The notes below the pieces were generated by a model. The model did no database searches. It was not told the DNA's origin and was given only the letters and a program-made list of their open reading frames with translations. A program made the translations under genes and the position numbers. From a virus, in IMG/VR virus record IMGVR_UViG_3300035670_000313, positions 1-50,081 of that record: DNA of 50,081 nt. The stretch is one strand, 5' to 3'. This document shows, in pieces, positions 32,035 through 39,761 of this stretch. Numbering within the stretch: position 1 is the stretch's first letter; the number at the start of each line of letters is the position of its first letter.

Positions 32035-34238
32035 TACGCCAATACCTCCAAGTATGTCTTACGATTGTCCACAACGGCATGTACCCTGGCTTGCGAACTA
32101 AGCGCTTCCACCATATCATCGAACTCCCTCTTCCTCTTATTATTGAACTTGCGGTAAGCCTCCTCGTAACGGACTCGGCCACCTCGGTCAACCACGAAGG
32201 CTTCGAGCTGGTCAACATCCCTCTGCCACTCGGACGCTGAGATTGCACTTGCCATGCGGACTAGGTTCTCGAACCACTCTTCCGAGTAGTGGATTGCAGT
32301 CAGCATGTGCTGTAGCTTGACTTCGTCAGACTTATCAGCCATCGCTAGCAAGATTGCACACTTCCAGACAGACAATGCAAGACGCTGGCGAGAAGGCTCG
32401 ATAGACTCCTTCTCTCTGTGCGACTCGGCATAGTTACCCATCTCCCACTTGTACTGATTGAAGCGCTCTAGCGAAGCTTGGCTGAGTCGGACTGGCCTTG
32501 GGTTGGGCTGGCCCTTCTTCTGCCAGTAAGTCACAGCATCAAACAACTTGCGAACCATCTCGTCGAGCATGGTGTCCTTGACAACCACTTCGTACTCGTC
32601 AGCCTGCTGGATGTCCTCCAACTCTCGGCTTCGCTCTGGTGCATCTGCGGTCACGTAGATAAAACGTGCCAAGAATCCAGAGCGGAAGTACTCAGTTGTC
32701 AGAACATCGGCAACCTTACTGGTGATACCCATCAAGTACATGATGAAGTTGGTCTCAGCACGTTCGGTCTGGCGCTTGTCCTTGGATGAACGAATCACAA
32801 CCGGGACACTACCGTCGTAAAGCTCGGTGTAACGCTCAGCAGCTGAGGCCATGTAGGTCTTGTTCATAAAGTCCTTGAACATACCCTGAACCTCATCGCG
32901 GTGCAGCAAGCTGGTCTTCTTGTCGCGGTCAGCAAGGATTGCAGTCACACCTTCAGGCGTAGCGTCCGAACCGATGTCAATCTGGTAGCCACCAAACTTC
33001 TCGTAGGCACGAATCACACGCAACATCAGGTTACGGCTGGTCGACTTACGAGTTAGCGTGGTCTCACCTAGCACCATGAACCACAGGTTCAAGCCCATCT
33101 TGCCGTAGCGTGGCACAGCGTAGCCCCAGTCGGAAAAGACTGCGGATAGCACAGTGAATGCCGAAGCAATCTGGTAGCTCAGTGCACCGTCGGTCTTGGA
33201 CCTAGCCCACTTTACATAGCTGTCGATGAAGGTTGGCTCAAGTGCCACGACCTCACGCTCATCCTCGGTAAGGAATGACACCTCAACCTTGTCGAATCGT
33301 GCAACAGGTGCGTCCTCAGTAATTGGCTCTGGCACATAGTTAGCTTCACCCTGCTCTGTGATGTAGCTCTGGTGCGCCCGCTGAATCTCACGCCACAAGT
33401 CACCGTCAGCATCTGAACGCTTTGGGCGGTCAGGGCTGTGGTACTTGTTGCACTTAGCGTGGCGAGCAACAGTGAAGACTTCCTCTGGGGTCAAGCCCTC
33501 GCGGAATAGCTCCATCTCCAGCTTCCAGAGTAGGCGTGACAGGTCAGCGTTGAACGCTGGCTGCTCCATGTACAAGCCGACAATCTGTGGGTTGTGAGAT
33601 AGCTTCTCAAGCACCTCAAGAATTGGTGGGAACCCCTCAGGCATCGGGAGGTCGGCCATCTCTCGGATAGGCTCGACCTCCACGTCGCCGTAGACTGAAT
33701 TGATGTCATCAAAGCTGTAAACCTGGCCGGTGCTGGTGGCTTCGATGGACCAAGACTCTTCGCGCTTTAGGTTGCGGGTGTTTGGCAGGCGAAGCAACTT
33801 AGTTGTGTTCCAGCCAGACTTGTCGCAGCCCTGGTGAGCATGTGCGTAGGCAATCTTCTTCGCTAGCAAGGCAGCTTCAAGCGGCTCGACCTCTTGGTCA
33901 AGCATCCAGTAGGTGTGCCATCTCTTGTCTGAAGTTTGCACAGAGATGCTAGGCTCAACTAGGAAGTTCTCTGGCTGGCAAGCATCAGCGTCGGCGTAAA
34001 TTACGTGAACGGTCTTGGCGTTCTCTTTGATGCGACGCGGTGCGTTAAATAGGATTGGGGAAAAGTACACGTCCTCCATGGCGTGAGCAGTTGCAAAGGC
34101 AACCATCTCATGCTTCTGCTCTGGGTACTCGTAGAACTTCTGCTCGGTTAGGTCGCCAGTGGAAGCACTGCGTACGACAAGCGTAGCGATGCCTGTTGCG
34201 TCGCCATAAATCGCTGTCAAAAAGTCTGCTGTTTTCAT
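32034..34238 (-). CDS. Primase-helicase fusion (PrimPol-type plus DUF3987-like)
   Basis: 734 aa. N-terminal AEP/RepB-like primase: VIYADADAC (D83, D85) and RWHTYW (H108), then LLRLPNTRNLK. Middle linker helix region. From ~330 an ATPase like DUF3987 helicases: GETTLTRKS (391-399, Walker A-like), LLHRDE (Walker B, ~444-449), and MGITSK plus an arginine-rich sensor region. C-terminal ~90 residues look winged-helix-like. SD GGAGGAG. Expected to prime and unwind phage DNA for the host polymerase. Confidence 0.82.
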   Translation of the reverse strand: MKTADFLTAIYGDATGIATLVVRSASTGDLTEQKFYEYPEQKHEMVAFATAHAMEDVYFSPILFNAPRRIKENAKTVHVIYADADACQPENFLVEPSISVQTSDKRWHTYWMLDQEVEPLEAALLAKKIAYAHAHQGCDKSGWNTTKLLRLPNTRNLKREESWSIEATSTGQVYSFDDINSVYGDVEVEPIREMADLPMPEGFPPILEVLEKLSHNPQIVGLYMEQPAFNADLSRLLWKLEMELFREGLTPEEVFTVARHAKCNKYHSPDRPKRSDADGDLWREIQRAHQSYITEQGEANYVPEPITEDAPVARFDKVEVSFLTEDEREVVALEPTFIDSYVKWARSKTDGALSYQIASAFTVLSAVFSDWGYAVPRYGKMGLNLWFMVLGETTLTRKSTSRNLMLRVIRAYEKFGGYQIDIGSDATPEGVTAILADRDKKTSLLHRDEVQGMFKDFMNKTYMASAAERYTELYDGSVPVVIRSSKDKRQTERAETNFIMYLMGITSKVADVLTTEYFRSGFLARFIYVTADAPERSRELEDIQQADEYEVVVKDTMLDEMVRKLFDAVTYWQKKGQPNPRPVRLSQASLERFNQYKWEMGNYAESHREKESIEPSRQRLALSVWKCAILLAMADKSDEVKLQHMLTAIHYSEEWFENLVRMASAISASEWQRDVDQLEAFVVDRGGRVRYEEAYRKFNNKRKREFDDMVEALSSQARVHAVVDNRKTYLEVLA

Positions 34239-34267
34239 TGCTCCTCCATTCTGGTTGTCCTCCTATA

Positions 34268-34300
34268 AACTTAAGTAAGCCCTCCCGTTACTTAAGTTTA
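34268..34300 (-). promoter_or_regulatory. 12-bp hairpin next to the primase ribosome-binding site
   Basis: AAACTTAAGTAA pairs perfectly with TTACTTAAGTTT. The leftward RNA has a 9-nt loop CGGGAGGGC, itself SD-like, and is followed within four bases by the AGGAGG of the primase leader. Could control translation or be a processing site. AT-rich, no T-tract, so a poor terminator. Confidence 0.55.
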
Positions 34301-34324
34301 ATCGCATAAGCTTAATTATGCAGT

Positions 34325-34402
34325 GCCCTAGCTGAGAGTCGAACTCAGCAGTCCATAGAGATGAAACGGAGGAGGGAGGAGATGGACCACTCCTGTTAGG
34401 GC
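34325..34402 (-). other. tRNA-like element with anti-SD pyrimidine tract
   Basis: Read leftward: 5' GCCCTA pairs with TAGGGC at the 3' end; a canonical T-arm CTGAG-TTCGACT-CTCAG precedes the 3' strand. Between them, instead of normal D and anticodon arms, GTCCAT/ATGGAC closes a 25-nt loop containing CTCCTCCCTCCTCC. No CCA follows. Either a decayed tRNA or a tRNA-mimic that exposes an anti-SD tract. Anticodon cannot be assigned with confidence. Confidence 0.5.
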
Positions 34403-34480
34403 TTGTGATGGTAGACGAGCAGAAGACGTAATCGAAGTTTTTGCTAGTGAAGTAGGTTAGCAGAACCCGCCTACCATCGT

Positions 34481-34530
34481 CCCTAGCCGAGAGTCGAACT
34501 CGGAGCGCCATTGCCATACCGTATCTAGGG
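34481..34530 (-). other. Short tRNA-like element (acceptor plus T-arm)
   Basis: Read leftward: CCCTAG ... CTAGGG (6 bp) and T-arm CCGAG-TTCGACT-CTCGG, with only 21 nt between acceptor and T-arm where about 41 are needed for D and anticodon arms. Resembles the top half of a tRNA. Relic or mimic. Confidence 0.5.
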
Positions 34531-34572
34531 TTGTGCGTTTAAGCAGTCGCACCCCTGCCCTTGTTTAGGAGA

Positions 34573-35037
34573 TTACCAAGGCTTCTCATCTACTGCGGTT
34601 GCGCCCAAGGATGCAAGAACATCCTCACCGCTAGTGGCCTTATCGAAGCCACTCACCTCGTTGCGAGGAGCGCCATTGATGTCCGAGCCAACCTTGACTC
34701 GAACTCCGATACCCTTGCCCAAGATATCGGCGGTAGCTGGAACCTTGAAGTTGCCAGCCTTTACGTCGTAGCCAAGCGACTTGAAGAAAGCAGCTGCCTT
34801 CCATGCGTCGTTGCCTGCGTACAGTGGGACGTAGCTGAAGACTCGGCGGTTCTCGTACTGCCCCTCAGAGATGCGGAACTGTACATTGAAACGCGGCTTG
34901 CCCTCGTTTGGTCCGGAGCGAACAGTCTCTTCCTTGATGTCGTAGACAGTCGCGTTGTAGGAGCCAGCAGGAATCGGGTCTAGTGAACCGGTCTTGGACT
35001 CAAGCGCATCTGCGCTAAATGAAATGGTGTAACTCAT
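34573..35037 (-). CDS. DUF669-like single-strand DNA-binding / annealing protein
   Basis: 154 aa. Begins YTISFSADALESKTG and contains PAGSYNATVYDIKEE...RFNVQFRISEG, NRRVFSYVPL and a C-terminal acidic tail (GATAVDEKPW), as in DUF669 proteins that act as phage SSB-like factors beside Sak4-type ATPases. ATG overlaps the ATPase stop (TAATG). Expected to coat ssDNA during replication and recombination. Confidence 0.75.
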   Translation of the reverse strand: MSYTISFSADALESKTGSLDPIPAGSYNATVYDIKEETVRSGPNEGKPRFNVQFRISEGQYENRRVFSYVPLYAGNDAWKAAAFFKSLGYDVKAGNFKVPATADILGKGIGVRVKVGSDINGAPRNEVSGFDKATSGEDVLASLGATAVDEKPW

Positions 35038-35798
35038 TATTTACCTCCCTTGATTAGTGAATAGATTTTCTTCAGGCTTGGCTCGGTAATCACCGGAGGC
35101 AAGTTGAAGCGGTTTTTGGTAACCAGTCTGTCAGATGACTCTACGACTAGCACACGCTGGGCTGAGCCGTCTTCCTTCTTCTGAGCGGTTAGGTAACCAA
35201 TGATGTCAGGTATTCCTGGCAAGTCCTTCTTGGAACCACCTGGGATGTTTGGAACGGTCTTCACCGCACCGGTGTTCTCATCCTTCTGGTCCTCGGCGTG
35301 AGTCAGAATGATGGAAGTGAATGGAGCAGAGTGCAAGGCTCGGACTGTATCGTTAGCCCAAATCTTCAGGTCGCCCCACTTGCCGAACTTGTTACCCTTG
35401 TTCTCTGGCTTCTCGCCAAAGAACTTCTCGGCCCTGTCCATCGCAACACCGAAGGTGTCGATGATAACAGTCTTGTACTTGTGCTTGACGTTGATTAGGT
35501 CAGTGATTACCCTATCCAACTTCTCGTGAGAGTCGACGTTGATTACGTCGACTTCCTTGAAGTCGCGGGCAATAGCTGATGCTCCACCCTCGACATCGAT
35601 TAGTAGCACAGGTGATAGCTCTGCAAGCTCAGCTGCTGAAGCAGCTAGCCAAGTCTTGCCTCGGCCTGCATCACCGTAGATAAGAATCGTCTTCGGTGCG
35701 TTGAGTGCCTCTGCCTTGTGAATAAACTTGGCAAATGATAGCTCTGGGAAGTCGCTTCCCTTGGTGGCAGCTGGTGCTGCGGTTGACGTTTCGCCCAT
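35037..35798 (-). CDS. RecA-like ATPase, Sak4-type recombinase
   Basis: 253 aa. Walker A GDAGRGKT (42-49), Walker B TVIIDTFG (~110-117), an ILTHAE motif and a C-terminal NLPPVITEPSLKKIYSL. Core-only RecA fold without N- or C-terminal RecA extensions, as in phage Sak4 single-strand annealing/strand-exchange proteins. Next to the DUF669-like protein and a Cas4-like nuclease: a recombination set. Confidence 0.82.
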   Translation of the reverse strand: MGETSTAAPAATKGSDFPELSFAKFIHKAEALNAPKTILIYGDAGRGKTWLAASAAELAELSPVLLIDVEGGASAIARDFKEVDVINVDSHEKLDRVITDLINVKHKYKTVIIDTFGVAMDRAEKFFGEKPENKGNKFGKWGDLKIWANDTVRALHSAPFTSIILTHAEDQKDENTGAVKTVPNIPGGSKKDLPGIPDIIGYLTAQKKEDGSAQRVLVVESSDRLVTKNRFNLPPVITEPSLKKIYSLIKGGK

Positions 35799-35819
35799 AT
35801 TATTTCCTCCTATTTGTTA

Positions 35820-36527
35820 TTATAGCAGCCCTGACACTGAGCAGTTGAAGCACTCAGGGTGGCCTGCATATGACTCTGGATGAACTCCATTTTGTAGCTC
35901 CTCCCATAATACCACGAGCCTGTTCCACAATGCAACTGCAATAGACTCGTCGTACGCGAATGTGTATTCTAGCACATCCGAATCGCTGGTGCCGTCTCTG
36001 TTGATGAACACAAGCGAAATGTTATCAATTTGTAATCCAGACTGAGCCACGCCCCAAGCATAGAGTTGTGTCTGTCCGATGTACTTTTGCATCGTGTAGG
36101 TTGTGCCTGCATCTTGCTTGGTGCCATCGACCCATGCCTGAATCTTCTTGGTCTTTGCCCTGGTCGAAGTCTTCCAGTCTACCAAGTGGTTGATAGCTGG
36201 AAGCACAAGGTCGGGCTTGCTTGACACTGTGCCGTAGCCATCAATCTCTCCAAGCACAATCTTCTGCTCGACTCTTGCATCGACAAGTTCCTCTGCATCG
36301 GAGTGCTCAATAGCAGCTTCGATGGCTGAGTGAATCGCGGTTCCAACCTTGCCACCTAGCCAGTACTTGCTTGGCTCTGGCTCAACACCTGCCAAGGCCA
36401 GTGCCAAGTGCTTGGTGCATGGGTTAGATATCTGAGACGCTCCGACCTTCTTCTGGCCGTCACGCTCAGTCTTAGTGTTCAATAAAGAAATCGCTAAGTT
36501 CTTCAACCTCGAACCATTCGTAACCAT
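35820..36527 (-). CDS. Cas4/RecB-like PD-(D/E)XK nuclease
   Basis: 235 aa from ATG 36527, preceded by GGAGG; the frame is open further upstream only inside the WhiB-like gene. Motifs: GTAIH (62-66), KPDL (D106), DWKTS (D117, K119) and QTQLYAW (152-158). Cysteines C37, C226 and C229 suggest an iron-sulfur or zinc site, with the fourth ligand not evident. Role: exonuclease supplying single strands to the Sak4/DUF669 pair. Confidence 0.82.
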   Translation of the reverse strand: MVTNGSRLKNLAISLLNTKTERDGQKKVGASQISNPCTKHLALALAGVEPEPSKYWLGGKVGTAIHSAIEAAIEHSDAEELVDARVEQKIVLGEIDGYGTVSSKPDLVLPAINHLVDWKTSTRAKTKKIQAWVDGTKQDAGTTYTMQKYIGQTQLYAWGVAQSGLQIDNISLVFINRDGTSDSDVLEYTFAYDESIAVALWNRLVVLWEELQNGVHPESYAGHPECFNCSVSGLL

Positions 36528-37020
36528 TCTTGTACCTCCTCTTAGTGTAGTTGACTCCGCCCCAAATGCCGTACTCTTGACGGCTTGCTTCGGCAAAGTT
36601 ACCGCACTCCTTGATTAGCGGGCAACCTTCGCACAATGACTTGGCATCCCGCTTGCTTACGTGTTCTGGGTTGTCGAATATCTGTTGCATACTTCTGCAT
36701 GGCACGTCAGTCTTTTGTAACTTACTCTGCAAATCTGCAAACAACTTTGCCGAGTAGTCGTCCAAGAATACGCTCTGCGGAATTACGCTTGGCATTAGTG
36801 GCTCTGGCTTTGCCTTGGTCTTGCCTGCGTGTTTGTTCTCTTGGTACTTCTTGCGGGCATACCTTCTGCGACACTCTCGACAAACTCTGGTCTTGTCATA
36901 AGGACGGATAAAGGTATTCTCTTCGGTGAACTCATGTCCTCTGGAGCAGTGAGTACCCTTCGCTCGCTTGCGTCCCCATGGGTTGGACTTGTCAGCTTCT
37001 TCCCATACGTACTCTGCCAT
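36472..37020 (-). CDS. WhiB-family regulator with N-terminal zinc finger
   Basis: 182 aa. Residues 20-55: THCSRGHEFTEENT...CRECRRR (C25, H29, C47, C50), like the zinc knuckle of actinophage HNH proteins, without an obvious HNH catalytic histidine pair. Residues 105-160: C108, LCEGCPLIKEC (C130, C133, C139) and GIWGG, the [4Fe-4S] and turn signature of WhiB proteins, which bind sigma factor and DNA. WhiB proteins are confined to actinobacteria and their phages. Probably redirects host RNA polymerase; its 3' end overlaps the nuclease by 56 nt. Confidence 0.88.
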   Translation of the reverse strand: MAEYVWEEADKSNPWGRKRAKGTHCSRGHEFTEENTFIRPYDKTRVCRECRRRYARKKYQENKHAGKTKAKPEPLMPSVIPQSVFLDDYSAKLFADLQSKLQKTDVPCRSMQQIFDNPEHVSKRDAKSLCEGCPLIKECGNFAEASRQEYGIWGGVNYTKRRYKNGYEWFEVEELSDFFIEH

Positions 37021-37203
37021 TTAGTAATCCTCGTCGTAGTCGTAGTGCTTCGGTCTAACTTGTGAAGTCAGCGGTTGTGGTTTGAACTCTCTGGTGAACA
37101 CCATGAACAGTGGTAGCACAGTGGTCAGCAGGAATACGGCACCAACATAAGCTCCGAATCCAAGTATCAGTGCAACAATAAAGTAATGTATTGGCTCAGG
37201 CAT
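37021..37203 (-). CDS. Small membrane protein
   Basis: 60 aa. One long hydrophobic stretch YFIVALILGFGAYVGAVFLL continuing to ~residue 36, then a basic/acidic tail (RPKHYDYDEDY). SD GGAGAAGG at the start, overlapping the helicase stop. Could be an early host-takeover or superinfection-exclusion peptide; no family recognised. Confidence 0.65.
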   Translation of the reverse strand: MPEPIHYFIVALILGFGAYVGAVFLLTTVLPLFMVFTREFKPQPLTSQVRPKHYDYDEDY

Positions 37204-38569
37204 CCTTCTCCTTCAAACTTGCTCGCAAGTCCAGCTCTCGCTGGAGTAGCGTATCTAATTGTCCTTCATCATAAGTGTCACGTGCCACGATGTCATACAC
37301 CTGCACCAATTGCTTCTGCCCACGCCTGCGAATGCGGTCAAGCACCTGCTGGTTTAGGATGTTGCTATCGCTGTGGCTCAGCCACACAACTGTGCGACAT
37401 GAATCCTGCAAACCATCCACGCCCTCGGCAATCGCTGGGATTACCGCCACGATGAATCGCTTGGAACCGTTGATGAACTCCTGCTTGGCCTGCTCACGCT
37501 GTGGCTGTGTTGCCGTACCACTCCACTCGAAAGCAGAACCCTCGCCATACTTGGCATTGAGTCGGTCGGTCACAATCTTAGCGTACTTCTGGCTATCTGT
37601 CAAGAGCAACATCTTCTCATCGGGGTTGTCCTCGATAATCTCCAGTAGCGCTTGGTACTTGGTTGACACTGCGTCATCCGCAAAGTAAACCTCGCCAGTC
37701 TCGGTCAGGCTTGGCACAGCTAGGGTCATCTGGCGCAACCGAATGCGGGCTGCAATTGGAACCTCTGCAACCAGTGGGTTCTCCTGCAACCAGACAACCA
37801 AGTCGCGCTGGAACTTCTCGTAAACCTTACGCTGGCTTGGGACTAGGTCAACATACCTAGTCTCCTGCACCACGTCAATGTTATAGTCTGGCTCTAGGCG
37901 GACATAGCATGGAAGGGTATTTGCGAATGCACCTGGTACCTTCTCGCCCAGAATCTCGACGTTTGAGAATGGGTTGTAAGCGGTGTTTGCCCAACGCTCT
38001 ACCCACTTCCAGAATGACTTTGGCACAATCTTGTCATCAGGCCAAAGGAATCTAGTCACTGCCCAGAATCCCTCGAATCGGTTGCCGAATGGCGTACCCG
38101 ACATGGACAACTTGAAGCCTGCCTTCAAAGTCTTGGCAACCTTGAATCCCTTGCTTGCTCGGTTCTGCATGAAGTGGCACTCGTCAACCAACACGATGTC
38201 TGGCACAACCTTGGCCCACTCCTTGGTGCGGAAGTACTCACGACCGACAAAGTACCAACCCTCTTTGCCCTCGGTAATGCCACGCATTGCGTCGCGCCCC
38301 TTGGTGCTAGAGTCAATCTTGAACAAGCCGTTCGCGGTGTACTCGGTCTGTCTCTGAATCGTATCGTGCCATCCCCAGTAGGTGTTTAGCGGTGCGATGA
38401 TTAGCACAGTCTTAGCCTTGAGTCTGAGTGCAACCTCGGTTGCCATCAGGGTCTTGCCAGTACCCATTAGGCTAGCATTCAATGCAGCCTTGGTGGGCTC
38501 TGCGACAATCTTCTGAATCGCAACCTCCTGCTTTGCATCAGGGGTCAGCCTTGGTAGCTTCGCTCTCAT
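37196..38569 (-). CDS. SNF2-family helicase/ATPase
   Basis: 457 aa from ATG 38569 with a perfect AAGGAGG SD; the frame extends upstream but without signals. Motifs: MGTGKT (36-40 core), LIIAPLNTYWGW (Ia), DECH (129-132), MSGTP (157-160), and C-terminal helicase lobe with LLLTDSQKYA, VWLSHSDSN and DRIRRRGQKQLV (motif VI). Common in actinophage replication modules; likely moves on dsDNA in replication or recombination. Confidence 0.88.
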   Translation of the reverse strand: MRAKLPRLTPDAKQEVAIQKIVAEPTKAALNASLMGTGKTLMATEVALRLKAKTVLIIAPLNTYWGWHDTIQRQTEYTANGLFKIDSSTKGRDAMRGITEGKEGWYFVGREYFRTKEWAKVVPDIVLVDECHFMQNRASKGFKVAKTLKAGFKLSMSGTPFGNRFEGFWAVTRFLWPDDKIVPKSFWKWVERWANTAYNPFSNVEILGEKVPGAFANTLPCYVRLEPDYNIDVVQETRYVDLVPSQRKVYEKFQRDLVVWLQENPLVAEVPIAARIRLRQMTLAVPSLTETGEVYFADDAVSTKYQALLEIIEDNPDEKMLLLTDSQKYAKIVTDRLNAKYGEGSAFEWSGTATQPQREQAKQEFINGSKRFIVAVIPAIAEGVDGLQDSCRTVVWLSHSDSNILNQQVLDRIRRRGQKQLVQVYDIVARDTYDEGQLDTLLQRELDLRASLKEKDA

Positions 38570-38642
38570 TATCCTCCTTGTGACATTCACAAATACAATC
38601 AACTGTGCTGGCAACTGCGTAGCAATTGCGGTGGTCATCCAT
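38538..38642 (-). CDS. Small cysteine-rich peptide
   Basis: 34 aa from the only ATG (38642): DDHRNCYAVASTVDCICECH, then an acidic tail. The reading frame stays open upstream for ~30 codons with plausible sequence (EPPPPKQYTIFSWCK) but without ATG, GTG or TTG, so the true start may be non-standard or the peptide may be joined to the gene at 38693 by a shift. Three or four cysteines suggest a zinc knuckle. Overlaps the helicase start. Confidence 0.45.
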   Translation of the reverse strand: MDDHRNCYAVASTVDCICECHKEDNESEATKADP

Positions 38643-38692
38643 CTTGCACCAACTGAAGATGGTGTACTGCTTGGGTGGTGGTGGCTCGGTGC

Positions 38693-38899
38693 CTAGTCTT
38701 CGCTTACCCAGAACTGAACTCCGATATACCAGTGAATCAGCATCAAGTGCACCGACCTATTCAGGTGGTCGTAAGTCAGCTCCAATCCCCAGTCTCCACT
38801 CTCGCCAAAGTAAATCTCGGCTGTGTGTCCGAATGAAATGTAGCCACCGCGGAACCATTGGTGCCATGCGAAACCTAGCTTGCCCTTTTGTCTAGTCAT
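38693..38899 (-). CDS. Small aromatic-rich protein
   Basis: 68 aa from ATG 38899 (AAGGAGAG SD, ATGA overlap with the gene upstream). Basic start TRQKGKLGFAWHQW then alternating aromatic strands (AEIYFGESGDWGLELTYDHL, HWYIGVQFWVSED). A small beta-sheet protein; actinophages often carry similar 60-80 aa genes of unknown role. Confidence 0.6.
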   Translation of the reverse strand: MTRQKGKLGFAWHQWFRGGYISFGHTAEIYFGESGDWGLELTYDHLNRSVHLMLIHWYIGVQFWVSED

Positions 38900-39066
38900 T
38901 GCTCTCCTTTGATTTGTGTAATGTGTTCCTTTAGGTCGGCAACAGTCTTGCCGCAAGTGCAGTCTGTCCAGCCTGCATCAAAGCCAGCCCATTCGTGACC
39001 GTCATTGTCTTGAAGAATCTCTTGTCCAAGGCGAATCATCTCAGTCAAGTGTTCTTCCCTGCTCAC
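38896..39066 (-). CDS. Small protein with CxC motif
   Basis: 56 aa, GTG start 39066 with AAGGAGAG ten bases upstream and a GTGA overlap with the previous stop. Helix-acidic start (SREEHLTEMIRLGQEILQ), then WTDCTCGKTVADLKEHI, a probable half zinc finger with H47 and the two cysteines. Function unknown. Confidence 0.6.
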   Translation of the reverse strand: MSREEHLTEMIRLGQEILQDNDGHEWAGFDAGWTDCTCGKTVADLKEHITQIKGEQ

Positions 39067-39323
39067 TTCTGCTCTCCTTTTATTAGCTCGATTAGGTCTG
39101 TGATTGTGTATTGGTCTAGCGGATTGCAGTCATGCTCTTTGCCGTCAGCCTCGCAATCTAGGCTTTTTAGCAGCTTGATAATGCGCTCTTCAGTCTTAGC
39201 AATAATTTTTGCCTCGTATTGTGCCAGCCATAAATCAAAAGCACGCTTAGCAGCCTTGGAGTCGCTAAACTCGCCGCTGTATTCGTCACGCACTTCTTCT
39301 GTGGTGGGTATGTAGTCACTCAC
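39063..39323 (-). CDS. Small helical protein
   Basis: 86 aa. Helical AKRAFDLWLAQYEAKIIAKTEE, a middle CEADGKEHDCNP and a closing helix YTITDLIELIKGE. The final YTxxDLIxLIKGE helix recurs in the next gene (ANLLYLISKE), and both have RIxKxIxQ-type helices, suggesting two diverged relatives. SD GAGAG. Confidence 0.6.
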   Translation of the reverse strand: MSDYIPTTEEVRDEYSGEFSDSKAAKRAFDLWLAQYEAKIIAKTEERIIKLLKSLDCEADGKEHDCNPLDQYTITDLIELIKGEQK

Positions 39324-39519
39324 TTCTGCTCTCCTTGCTTATAAGGTAAAGCAGGTTTGCCATCGTGAAGTCGGGCTTACCGCTGTATTGATTTATGATT
39401 TTCACAATGCGGTCATGCTCATGCTTCACGCCTGAGTTGAATGCCCTTGTCGCATTGCCTGCGATAATCTCCTGCAACTGTCCGCTACTTGGGTGCCTTA
39501 GCATTGCTTCCTCAATCAT
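39316..39519 (-). CDS. Small helical protein, relative of its upstream neighbour
   Basis: 67 aa. Helices SSGQLQEIIAGNATRAFNSG and HEHDRIVKIINQY, closing FTMANLLYLISKE. Overlaps both neighbours by 4-8 nt. No known family. Confidence 0.55.
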   Translation of the reverse strand: MIEEAMLRHPSSGQLQEIIAGNATRAFNSGVKHEHDRIVKIINQYSGKPDFTMANLLYLISKESRSE

Positions 39520-39761
39520 AAGTCCTCCAACTCATCACGCTTGCCGTCATCTAGGAATAGCTCTGAATACAACTGCATCACTCGCTCCTCGGCAGAACCG
39601 AATGTCTCAAAGTATTCACGCCCGTTTGTCCTCGGTGCTGTAACCCAAAGGTCTAGCTCCTCGTCCACGCCGAACTCAATCGGCTTGCCAACCTGCTCTG
39701 AGTAAAACTCGGTCAGGTTTGTTGCTGTCTCGTGTAGCTCGAACCATCTATCGTCCCGCAT
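39516..39761 (-). CDS. Small acidic hypothetical protein
   Basis: 81 aa, strongly acidic (FGVDEELDLWVTAP; DDGKRDELEDL at the end). ATG overlaps the stop region of the HTH gene by 14 nt. Acidity and size would suit a DNA-mimic type protein, but there is no motif to support it. Confidence 0.55.
   Translation of the reverse strand: MRDDRWFELHETATNLTEFYSEQVGKPIEFGVDEELDLWVTAPRTNGREYFETFGSAEERVMQLYSELFLDDGKRDELEDL

Larger units (their letters stand above)
34239..34572 (-). other. Structured 334-bp non-coding gap upstream of the primase
   Basis: No credible ORF. In the direction of transcription it contains a hairpin GTGCG/CGCAC, two tRNA T-arm-like elements (34481-34530 and 34325-34402) separated by a segment enclosed by GATGGTAG/CTACCATC (34406-34479), a GCATAA/TTATGC hairpin, and a 12-bp hairpin next to the primase RBS. 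Likely a processed or regulatory leader for the primase gene. Confidence 0.6.

Noticed and set aside
34325-34402. Ordinary tRNA gene
   Set aside because: Acceptor and T-arm are good, but D and anticodon arms cannot be folded into a standard cloverleaf and no CCA follows.
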